From Adineta steineri (Eukaryota; Rotifera; Eurotatoria; Adinetida; Adinetidae): DNA of 64,000 bases. A program made the translations under genes and the position numbers. Below are positions 1 through 9,907 of this stretch, piece by piece. Numbering within the stretch: the stretch's first letter is position 1; each line of letters opens with the position of its first letter. The notes beneath the pieces are model-generated. The model searched no databases. It was not told the DNA's origin and saw nothing but the letters and a program-made list of their open reading frames with translations. The stretch covers positions 177,034 through 241,033 of the forward strand of contig CAJNOI010000135.1 of assembly GCA_905250115.1 (NCBI GenBank). The letters run 5' to 3'.

Positions 1-816
1 TTGGATAGCTATTTCTGAGAGAGCACACATATTAAATAGTTCTTTTTATCAATGATAAGTGACGATGAATGATATGTGAATATTTTTAGAGCTAGGAATT
101 TTCTTATGTTATGCTCATCGAATCTAATAATTTAAAATTACTGTCATTGTATTTTCTTCTTTCTCATTTATTGTAGATATAGTTTTTACTAATAAACTGA
201 AGATACAAATTTTCTGTGAAATATAATAAGTACAGAATTCATTTTATCATTTCTCTGTTAGGTAACTTAAATTTCTACTTCCTCAGCTGTACATCAAGGA
301 GAGTTTTTATTTATTTTGAAATAAGTCGACTAGGACGGCTTTGTTGGCACAGTGTATAAAGATTTGTGATTTTGTATTAGTGTGTATGCAAATCTGATTA
401 AACAATTTGAAATTAACTTTTATTCACACCAATTTCATACGAATCTATTAGGTCTACATCTCCATATACTTTTTTAATATCCCCATCAAGGATACGGACG
501 CTATGGGATAGACTTTTCGTCCCACAGGTCGATGCAACTCATCCCATTCCATGGGACTCATTGAAAAATAATATCTATCCCATCCCATGCAAAATCCTGA
601 TTCCCATATCCCTGATTTCTTGGATATATAATACTGTTGATCTTTCCTCATAACAATAAATCGAGTATCTTCGCACATATTATCAAGACTTCTATTGAAT
701 GACTTTTATAGGAGCGATCAAATTCTGATTGTTCATACACTGACATTTTTTATCATTGCAGATTATTTGTGAACAAAAGCTAACAAAGATACATCATCGA
801 AAAAGATAGTTGAAAT
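1..816. other. Intergenic, no supported gene
   Basis: AT-rich DNA. The only notable part is 440-680, which has higher GC and many CCCAT/ATGGG words. It carries a 74-codon open frame on the minus strand with no splice, signal or domain support, so I do not call it a gene. Confidence 0.5.
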
Positions 817-1677
817 ATGTGGAAAAGTTTAACAATTGTATTATTATCATTTATCATCGGTGAGACATTTTGTGGACCAGTACGCCGAAAAGATCCAAAC
901 AAAATACATAGTTTAAAGTAAGTTATTGTTTTTTAACTAATTAATTTGTATTTATCTTATGCAGTTCACTATGTCATATACTGAATTATGGAGAATTTAA
1001 TGATCGTGGTATAAAGACATTTACACTGAATAATCCTAATGAACCCATCAAGAAATACCAAACTGGATACAAAAATCGTGTGGAATACGTTCGTGCAGGT
1101 ATGATTATTCTTCATAGTATTCTGAATTTTCAATCAGCAAATATTGGTATGGAGAGTCAGAATACCTTAAAATCTCTTGATTTTCTGACTTCTAGGAGTG
1201 AGTGTACAGTAGCTTTACTTTATAAATGTTGGTTCCAATTCTTGATTGGGAGAAATATTTTCGAATAAATTTTTCGATTTATAGTTTTTGAAATGCTTTA
1301 TTTGTTTTATTTTATTCAACATAGTCATTACCGTTCAAACTGTACAGAGCAAAGGTTCAACAACCAATGACGCTACTCGAAAATTTGCACGAGCAATGGG
1401 AAAGCTAACAGATGATGCTGGTCATATTATTGGGAATAATTTAGGTGGTACTGGTCGAAATGTCTATAATATTTTCCCACAAAGTCCTAATATCAATCGA
1501 GGTGCATGGAGTCAAGAAGAGAAGGACATTCGTAATTTAGTCTTGACTACGAAACAACCTATTGAAGTTGTTGTTCAACTATATTATCCAACGACAACAG
1601 CAACAAGACCAAATCGTTTCACATACCGAGCAGCTTACAACAATGCTTGTCATTCAGCTAATGTCATCAATCCTTGA
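817..1677 (+). CDS. Secreted DNA/RNA non-specific endonuclease (three exons)
   Basis: Exons 817-917, 965-1098 and 1325-1677 join in frame (donors GTAAGT and GTATGA, acceptors GCAG and ATAG) to give 195 residues. The N-terminus, starting MWKSLTIVLLSFIIG, is a clear signal peptide. The last exon carries the nuclease core: a D-x-G-H motif at about residues 109-112, followed by IIGNNLGG and by NINRGAW at about 134-140. This is the signature of the Endonuclea_NS_2 / EssD-like branch of the ββα-metal nucleases, in which His is the general base and Asn helps bind the metal. Such nucleases cleave DNA and RNA without sequence preference; the signal peptide implies action outside the cell or in the secretory/digestive route. 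The family is mostly bacterial, so the eukaryotic leader and two introns suggest a domesticated acquired gene; that origin is inference. Product recognition is firm; exon 1 is inferred by eye. Confidence 0.82.
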
Positions 1678-3419
1678 TGATCTTATCTACTCATCATGCA
1701 GGCTTTATTCCTTTTTTGCTTATTTTGTTCCTATTATTTATCTTCTTAATACTAATAAAAACATACTAATCTTAATCTTTTGCATGTTGATTTGTTGCTT
1801 GTATAATGAGAACAATTTAGCTTTACTACTTTAGGAGGCTATTCTATATTCTGATAATTAATCTGAATATTTTTATGTTAAAAATGAATATGAAGATTCA
1901 TAGAAAGATCTATAAATATGAGAATGAGGTCGATATTAAGAACTGTTCTGATTATATGTTTAAATTTTGAATGCATCAAGACTTAATACTCCAAAGTTAA
2001 AGTATTTTCCATGCCAGAGCGATGTATTTTTAAGATCTATTCTTTACTCTATAAATTTAGGCTCAAATGAATAGATCTACAATTTCGAAATATAAGATCT
2101 AATTGTAAATATCTAAATTATACTTCTGAGAAGATTATATAATGAAGTTGTAATTTTATTAGCACAATATCTGCATAAATAACGTTTATTAATTATGATG
2201 AAGCATTTTAATTGATATAAAACTTGTCAAATATCGTCACAATGATCCACTTACAAAAATACTTCATATGTATTCTTACGACATCTTGAGGGTATAAATA
2301 TTCTATTTCATCTATACTCTATAGTTTCCACTTGTCCATAATATATACTGGATATAAAAGATAAATGTGTTTGTCTGTATCACAGATATACAATGATAAA
2401 AGAATAAGAATATTCTGCTTTTTTAAACCCATATTATATGAAAAGTACATAGGCTATTTTTTCGTTCTTATAAGAAAATAAAGGCATGCTCAAATTGATG
2501 ATACCTATAAGTATGTTTTTCTCTCTCTTTTATTCGAGTATCATAAGAATAAGCATTGACAACGACTAGAATTGTAATGGAAAGTGATACGATTATAACT
2601 AAATCTCAAGATACCGAAAATTACTTTTTTAGCATGCTCTGAGAAGAGAAGCACATAATGAATGAGATCAATCAATACGATCTCTTTAGTCTAATCCTAT
2701 ACACTCTGTAGACAAAGACAATCATCATGGTTAATTTTTCATTATTAAAAATTATTTTATTCAAAGTAACACTCGTCAACTAGATAATGGCTTCGATGAA
2801 TCAACATATATGATATTCTCAGAAACGACACATATAGAAATGATAAAACTTTTGAATTCAACTGCTCTTGAGGATCTAAATCTTCGCACAACTCACGCAC
2901 TTAAATTACTGTTCAATTGTTTCTGTGCATCATAGTTGAGTTGAATTATTGCCGATAATTTTTGCATGATCTGACAATAAGTTATTATATTAAATATCAA
3001 AATCAAAAACTTTCCTTTTAATAAGTTAACCTTTGTTTTCAAAGGCACGCTCTTTGATGAAACTTGCAACAGAAATGACACATTATTACACAGAACTCAA
3101 ATTTATCATCAATATGAGAACCAACAAAACTGAACTTTTGTATTTCTATTAGCAGTTGTTTGAAACAACATTTCAATCGATAGCAGAAAATGGACTTATG
3201 GATGACTCTGTACGTTTGTGAATACAAGAGAGAAATACATTCGTATTCACTTTCAATCTATACTTTCATAGTTGAACACAACATCATCGATCTAATAATA
3301 TATATCTGACTTCCAGATCCGTTACTTAAATATTCAATAGAATCGTGTGGAATAGTTTTATTAGGGGGAAGTAATCATTCTGATAGGAGGACTAACTAGA
3401 GAAAAGCAAAAAAAAATAT
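1678..3419. other. Intergenic, no gene seen
   Basis: AT-rich sequence with only short open frames. No domain, repeat array or RNA gene is recognisable. Confidence 0.5.
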
Positions 3420-3709
3420 TTAGTTATCGCAGCTGCCAGCAATAGATTGCCAGCTTCCATTCACTTTGCATTTGCAGTATGCGTAAGCAATTCCTCGACA
3501 TGAACCAGTTACAGCTCCTATATTCTTGCCGATGCAATTGGCTTCACAACGCGCCGAATTCCATGGACATCCGCAGGTACCAGCCGAAGCTACATCTATA
3601 AGGTAGAAATATATTTATGCTTACAAGCTCTTAAAATCATTTTTCACATACCAAGTGTAGTTCCAAGAATGAGAACGAGTACGACGAGAAGAACGAGAGT
3701 ACGAGCCAT
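3420..3709 (-). CDS. Defensin-like (CS-alpha-beta) secreted peptide, two exons
   Basis: Minus-strand exons 3652-3709 and 3420-3595, separated by a 56-bp intron (donor GTATGT, acceptor TATAG), give 77 residues. Exon 1 encodes a signal peptide, starting MARTLVLLVVLVLILG. The mature part has eight cysteines at 27, 29, 36, 40, 52, 60, 62 and 75. Cys36-x3-Cys40, then Cys52, then Cys60-x1-Cys62 matches the cystine-stabilised alpha/beta core of invertebrate defensins: CxxxC in the helix and CxC in the last strand. The family usually has six cysteines; here Cys27 or Cys29 and Cys75 look like an extra pair. The expected role is a secreted antimicrobial peptide. The mature region has several Arg and Lys residues. 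A TATA-like stretch lies about 75 bp upstream near 3785. Other CS-alpha-beta families (channel-active or signalling peptides) cannot be excluded. Each exon is shorter than the open frames usually reported. Confidence 0.75.
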
Positions 3710-3949
3710 AATAATGTATTTTGTTTGATTTCGAAATAAAATATAATTTGGATTTGTATTGAATAGCTTATAGAAACATCATTTATATACTTGTCTGCCT
3801 ATCAAGAGTATTACTTGATTTTTACTTTATAAATAAAGATTATTTTTATCTTCATTTTAAAGATAAAGATAATCTTTATTTGCAAAAATAAAGTTAAAAT
3901 AAAAGATAAAGATATATTTTTTCATGCAATAAGTACATATACAAATAAC

Positions 3950-4300
3950 ATGCGGTGCAAAAGTATTTGCACAAATGTCTGAGTCTGTTAAACCATATCA
4001 CCATTCTTGAAAACAGTCAATTTTTTTTATCAAAGTTGATGTAGGTAGAGTTTTTCAAATGCTGCATTTTTGCACCGGTTTTTTTTTGTAGTAATCCATT
4101 TTATTTAGCTTCAACTAATTGAGAAACATGAGATTTTCTAGTTGCCAAGACGTTTTTACAGGTGGACGGTTTTTGCCTATTTTATCTTCACAGTTCCATT
4201 TCAGAGTGTGCTCTTTCGACTAAAAAAGATTAACTGGTTTCGAAAATGGTGATATGATTTAACAGACTCAGACATTTGTGCAAATACTATTGCACCGCAT
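3950..4300. mobile_element. Tc1/mariner-type MITE with about 75-bp terminal inverted repeats
   Basis: The left end (3950-4025) and the right end (4235-4300), read on opposite strands, are nearly identical for about 70 bp. Both begin ATGCGGTGCAA and continue with a GTATTTGCACAAATGTCTGAG-type stretch. Ends of the form GGTGCAAAAGTATTTGCAC are typical of mariner-like elements. The interior is about 200 bp and non-coding, so this is a non-autonomous element. A clean TA target duplication is not evident. Confidence 0.72.
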
Positions 4301-5269
4301 ATTACTCTGTATAACAACAGAATACATTTATTAATGCACTTTTTTTTATCATCATCATCATTTCCATATGATATATCATCAAAAAAAAGGATCACACAAG
4401 AACCAATCTATATGAAGTGCTTTTATATATTATAGTTAACTACATAATATCATAATTTTGTGTGAGTTATTCTGAGAAAATAAAAAAATACGCTACGACA
4501 GAAAAAAATGTTTATTCTTTATTTTATCTTTATTATAAAGTAATACCCATACGGTCTAGACAATGTGCCAATCCAAACGATGGTCGGTGTATGGTGTGGC
4601 ACTTCCGTATCATGTGATTACATTTGTATGATGTGATAGTTTTGTGTAATAGGATACTAACTGTTCTGACGCCTGTGTAAGGGACGAAAAATATTCAGTA
4701 AGATGTGCGATTTCTTAAATAAAATATACATAGTCAATATTATACTTCAGTCTAAAAATCACTACATATAATAACGTGCGAGTAAGAAAGAAAGTGAGGT
4801 GTTTGACATTTCATTTGTACGTTTTTTTTGCACATAACCATAAACCTTAATTTACGATGTTTCTTTTGAAAATACATAGGAAAAAAATGGCACGCAATTA
4901 TTCTAATGAACAACATGAAATAGATGGTATTCAGGGTGTGGGTGTTGGTCTGGATAAATGAAAGTTAGATTCACACCCACCCTCAAGATTGTCAAAAGAC
5001 AAGAGAAATATAACTATGAATGCAAAGACTCTTGTGGCATTTAAGATGAGACACCGAGTTTGGATGGATTGATTGAAACAGAGTTAAATTTTGTATCATT
5101 TATTATTATTATTGTATGGTTTATATTTTCTTTATCATAACGAATGATTTGTATTACCCTTAAATATGTATGAATTTGTAAAAGTATTAGTTTGCGAAAA
5201 GTAAATTGTTTAGTTTCAACAAAATTGATTAGTTAAGGAATTAATCGGCAAACAAATATTATTTTAATA
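4301..5269. other. Intergenic with one hairpin repeat
   Basis: No gene is supported. The stretch holds the hairpin repeat at 4931-4989 and is otherwise AT-rich. Confidence 0.5.
4931..4989. repeat. Short hairpin repeat (TGTGGG family)
   Basis: Left arm AGGGTGTGGGTGTTGG pairs with right arm TCACACCCACCCTCAAGAT around a loop of about 25 bp. It belongs to a dispersed family of more than twenty copies in the window, with arms close to CTTGAGGGTGTGGGTGTG and its complement. Confidence 0.75.
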
Positions 5270-5662
5270 TTAATATGATAAATATATTATTTTCATAGTT
5301 AGACAGATACATTTATTATATTTACTATTGAAAATATTTCTTAAAACCTTTTCAATAGAAATTGAATAATATAATTGATTTTTATTATCTGTTAATCTTC
5401 TATTAAAATCGTTTGATTTAAATAAAAATATTTTTCTATGAATTAATTTAAAAACAGAAATAAACAATTCAGAAATTAATACAACAATCAATAAAATGAA
5501 AACGGAAATAAATCCATTGACTAATATCCATATGCATAAATTATTCTTTATTGCGTTTTTCGATCGGATAATGATTCTACTAAAACAGTTATATGTGAAG
5601 TATTGAAAATCAAATTTGAATTCCACAGTAAATGTTGGGTTTCTCCTTGAAAACAGAGACAC
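5270..5662 (-). CDS. Uncertain hypothetical ORF, one membrane span
   Basis: A 130-codon minus-strand frame starting MSLFSRRNPTF. It has one long hydrophobic segment at about residues 43-72 (LCIWILVNGFISVFIL and following) and a basic C-terminal half rich in Lys, Asn and Ile. I recognise no family. The composition is what AT-rich DNA gives by chance, and neither splice sites nor a signal peptide adds support. It could be a small membrane protein or an accidental open frame. Confidence 0.25.
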   Translation of the reverse strand: MSLFSRRNPTFTVEFKFDFQYFTYNCFSRIIIRSKNAIKNNLCIWILVNGFISVFILLIVVLISELFISVFKLIHRKIFLFKSNDFNRRLTDNKNQLYYSISIEKVLRNIFNSKYNKCICLTMKIIYLSY

Positions 5663-6812
5663 TATAAGTTGTTCACAATTTTTTTATTTGATTCGTGAGT
5701 TGTTTCTTCTCAAAGTTATTGAATTTACTTTGTAGTTTATTTTTAGACATTAATAAATAATCCATTTCGTATGTATCATATTTTTATGACTTATTGAATA
5801 TCTTTCTCGATATATTTGTACTCCGTTCTTCAACTTACTATTTTCATCAAAATCGATTCATTTTCAAACAGCTTTTAGTTTCTTACATTGCCGTTCTTAT
5901 TTGCTCGTAATACGCTGTTCTATGGATTGACAAGAACGAGCAAAAGAGCCAAACAAGAATTACTTTGTGTAAATACATACGAATACAAAAAAACAGAAAT
6001 AACCATCGTGCATATAAAACATTTCTTTTCGCTTGATTCACTCATTTTTGGTTTTTTAACCGACTCTTTTCAAATATCTTGTTGATCCTTGCTTCGTCTT
6101 CTGAGGTAGGTTAATGTTATTTGATCATAATTTCATGTTTATATTCGATAAAATATTATTATTCATGTTGTGTACAGATATATTCATATTAGTTACACTC
6201 AGAAATATTATTCATGTATTTACGTGGATAAGGTAGTAAATAAAGTGATAAAGGTAAAAACAAGTAACATGAATTGACGCGATCCACTTGGTCCATTGAT
6301 TGGACAAGTTCTGCGGACAAACAGACAAACACACAGTTGTTCAAGAGATTAAGACCTTGATTACAGTCAAGGGAACATTAAGTTGTTAGAAGCATATCGT
6401 AGAAGACCTTTGCAAATATCTGATCGACACGAACAATACAAACTTTCGTCCGTATAATAATGGGAAAAATTATGAGCCAAATATCATGTAGACAAACAAG
6501 TAAACTCATAGGCAATTTCAGGGTTAATGCGCATCTTGAGAGTGTGGGTGTATAATTAATACAATATCCACACCCAGACCCAAACACATTTCTTTAATCA
6601 ATAATAACATATTAATCTTTTATTCTTTTGATTCACATCAAAGTTTGTAAAAAACTGACATGAAAATACCATATATAAATGAAACAATAATAGAGAAAAT
6701 ACCACCTTCTTTGTTGATTGCAAAAAACGCCGAATTTATTCGATAATCATATATAGCTTAAACACATAACATTTGAGAACTCTATATACTATTTTTAGTT
6801 TCTTGAGTTAAG
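5663..6812. other. Intergenic upstream of the ART gene
   Basis: No gene supported. It contains the hairpin repeat at 6532-6585 and, just before the next start codon, a TATA-like CTCTATATACTA near 6780. Confidence 0.45.
6532..6585. repeat. Short hairpin repeat (TGTGGG family)
   Basis: Left arm CATCTTGAGAGTGTGGGTGT and right arm ATCCACACCCAGACC flank an AT-rich loop. The right end is diverged. Confidence 0.65.
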
Positions 6813-9800
6813 ATGGCCACTGGTGTTCTATCAAATGATGATTTTTACACAAACATCGATGATAAGTCTTTGGAAATATTCTCACTTATTTGGCTCGATG
6901 CGAATGTAGATGTTAAAGGCACTCGAGAAACAGAAGTAAAATTACGTTCTATTATTAATCATATCAAGAAATTTCAAGATGTGAAACAATGTCAACATTA
7001 TATTGAACAAACATCACAAAAAGATCGATTAGTAATTATTGTTAGTGGCCGATTAGGACAAGAAATAGTACCCTACATTCATCAACTTCGACAAGTTATA
7101 TCAATTTATGTTTATTGTATGGATAAGAAGAATAATGAACAATGGGCTCTAAAATTTACAAAAGTAAAACTATTCTACAAAAATTATTATTTCATTGTAT
7201 TATTTTTTCATAGGTCAAATCTGTTGTTGTTGATCTTGATGAACTTGTCTGTCAAATTACAGCAGATCATAAAATTCAGAAAAAGGTAGAAGAACCATTA
7301 TCAATCAATATTTTCACAACAAATGTTGATGCAGGAAAATCAACAACAGGAGTTAATGGGCAATTTGTTTTTTCTCAAATTCTCGTTGACTGCCTTCTAC
7401 GACTGAAATCAACTGAAATAGACAAAAATGAACTTATTAATCTTTGTCAAAGTGAATATGAAGGAAATTATACCGAACTAAGCAATCTTCGTGAATTTCA
7501 ACAAGATTATTCTCCTAATAAGGTATTATTGTGGTATACAAAAGAAACATTCTTTTATAAAACTCTTAATGCAGCTTTGCGTACACAAAATATTCATATG
7601 ATTTTTTTATTTCGATCATTGATTTGTGATCTTTATCATCAATTGCAAGAATACCAATCTAAGGAGTTTGTACGCGTTTACCGATGTCAGCTAATGTCTA
7701 ACGATGAATTACATAGTCTTCAACAAAACATTGGCCAGTTCATTTCAGTAAATTCATTTTTCTCCACCAGTGATGAACGTCGAACAGCTCTCTTCCTTCT
7801 AGGTGATATGTCTACACAGATTGATTTAAAAAGAGTGTTGTTTGAAATTGATGCTGATCCTAACATAGTCAATACAAAACCATTTGCTAATATTAGTAAA
7901 CATAGTTATTTTCCAGATGAATCAGAAGTTCTCTTTATGATTGGTTCTATTTTTCGTCTTAATAATATTGATCGTAATGATGATCAAATATGGACCATTA
8001 AAATGACTTTATGTAATGATGATGAACATGATTTAAAACAAGTTCTTATGCATATGAAACAACAAATTGAAAATGAAGAAACAAATCTTCGAACATTAGG
8101 AAATGTATTATGGGAAATGGGTAAATTTGATTTAGCTGAAAAGTATTTTACTCGTTCGTTGAAGCAACTTCCATCAAATGATTCATTACATATCAGTTTA
8201 TATGAAGATCTTGGCAAACTCGCATCACAGAGAGGTGATTATGATATGAGTATGAAATGGCGTAAAAAACTACTTACATTCAAAGAGGAAAATCCATTAG
8301 CCATTAATGTTAGTGTTAATAAAACAAACGATTTCATCGGTGAGTTTATTGAAAGAAAATCTCTGATTTACAAGCGAATGATCTATATAAAAATGAATCT
8401 TTTATCACCGAAAAAAATCTTTAAAAATTCAGAAAGGTGAGACAAATAAATATTCTTTTACAAAAATTTTATTTTGTGTTTATCAGTTAGTCATTTTAGA
8501 TGAGAGAAAATTATTTAGAACTGAAATCAAATCTATACATTCAATATTCACCAATACCAACTCTATTTATATTTATCTTTTCCTATTATTAGACTGTTAC
8601 ACGTTTTTTACAATAACATTAATATTTAGTTCTTTGTTGATCGTTCTAGATCATAGCACTTATATGAATAAAGTCAGAGATCTCTCTATTCAATAAAAAA
8701 TCATATAGGAGAATATGTATACTGTATTAGTTATGTAATTCAAGTGCAAATATAGATGATGAACTTAGTGATTAATGTCGATTCATAAATATATGAAAAA
8801 AATCAAAGCGACACTTTCATGTAAATTTAGAAGAAAGGGAAAAGAAAACGTTTTGATTCAATATCATTTATAACTCAAGTTATATAGCATGAAATGTCTA
8901 ATTGAATTTCTAATATAAATCTTAAGGATGTGGGTGTGGATACTGTATTTACCTAGCACCCACACCTTCAAAGATAAACAAACTCATTCAGATGAAATTA
9001 ATCAAATTTTATTTTCAAATGAAAAAAACAATTTTATTAAATAAATTTTAAATTTAATTCAAATTACAATTAAATCAATTTAAATCATTTTTATTTTATT
9101 TCATCTTAATCCTCTCAACATATTAATTCAACAAAACAAATCCTTAACATATATTTTATATAAATTATCATTTTTGCCTTATTAGATTTTTAAATAACAC
9201 TTTTTATTCATCGATTTCATTTAAATATAAATAAAATCATTTTTCTTTTAGGACAATCATTTATTGTCAATCATAATAATATCAACACAAAATGGAAACA
9301 ATATGGAATTACTGTTGCTGGAGGAAATGGACAAGGCAATCAATTGAATCAACTCTCTTATCCTGAAGGTATTTATGTTGACGATGATCATCAAACTGTT
9401 TATATTGCTGATTGCGGAAATGATCGTATTGTTGGATGGACATATGGAACAAAGAGTGGTCAAGTTGTTGCAGGTGGGAATGGACAAGGAAATCACCTCA
9501 ATCAACTCAATTGTCCGAGTTATATCTTCGTTGATGAAGATTATTCAGTTTATGTATCGGAACGTGACAATCATCGTGTGATGAAATGGATGAAAGGTGC
9601 AAAAGAAGGTATTGTTGTTGCTGGTAAAAAAGGTGAAGGGAATCGTTTGACACAGTTGTCTGGTCCTCAAGGAGTGATTGTCGATCATTTGGGTAATGTT
9701 TATGTGGCAGACGGCGACAATGATCGAATAATGCGTTGGTGTGAAGGATCTTGCGAAGGTAGCTTTGTTGTTGGTGGAAATGGAGAAGGAAAGCAATCAA

Positions 9801-9907
9801 ATCAATTCGACGGTCCCACAGGTTTATCAGTCGATGCCCAAGGTAATCTATATGTTGCCGATTATCATAATCATCGAATACAAAAATTTGAAATTGATTT
9901 GGATTAA
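6813..9907 (+). CDS. ADP-ribosyltransferase-TPR-NHL fusion protein
   Basis: Three exons (6813-7163, 7214-8339, 9252-9907) join in frame to give 710 residues. Residues 1-190 form an alpha/beta domain typical of bdelloid ART proteins. Residues 190-400 are an R-S-E class mono-ADP-ribosyltransferase: Arg274 in VYRCQ, the Ser-Thr-Ser motif at 301-303 in FFSTS, and the E-S-E (ExE) catalytic motif at 353-355. All three NAD-binding or catalytic elements are present, so activity is expected: transfer of ADP-ribose from NAD to (probably) arginine on a target protein. A TPR-like segment follows at about 405-485. The last exon adds at least four NHL repeats (blades with V-D-x-x-G-N-x-Y-V-A-D and N-x-R-I), a beta-propeller for protein or RNA binding. 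No signal peptide is seen, so it is likely cytosolic. The second intron (912 bp) is unusually long for this genome and holds a hairpin repeat. An alternative is two genes: without the splice the ART-TPR frame stops at 8440. The phase match at 8339/9252 favours the fusion. AATAAA lies at about 9980. Confidence 0.8.
8920..8974. repeat. Short hairpin repeat inside an intron
   Basis: CTTAAGGATGTGGGTGTGGA pairs with AGCACCCACACCTTCAAAG. It lies in the long second intron of the ART-TPR-NHL gene. Confidence 0.7.

Noticed and set aside
454..678. 74-codon minus-strand ORF with Trp-rich composition
   Set aside because: The DNA is a patch of repeated CCCAT/ATGGG words; no splice, signal or domain support.
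1562..1834. 90-codon ORF overlapping the nuclease 3' end
   Set aside because: It is out of frame with the recognised nuclease core and runs into AT-rich 3' DNA.
5888..5940. Short inverted pair TTTGCTCGT / ACGAGCAAA
   Set aside because: Nine bases only and single-copy; consistent with chance.
9257..9800. Minus-strand and alternate-frame ORFs over the NHL exon
   Set aside because: They are shadows of the repeated NHL codons; the plus-strand frame has the conserved blades and the splice support.
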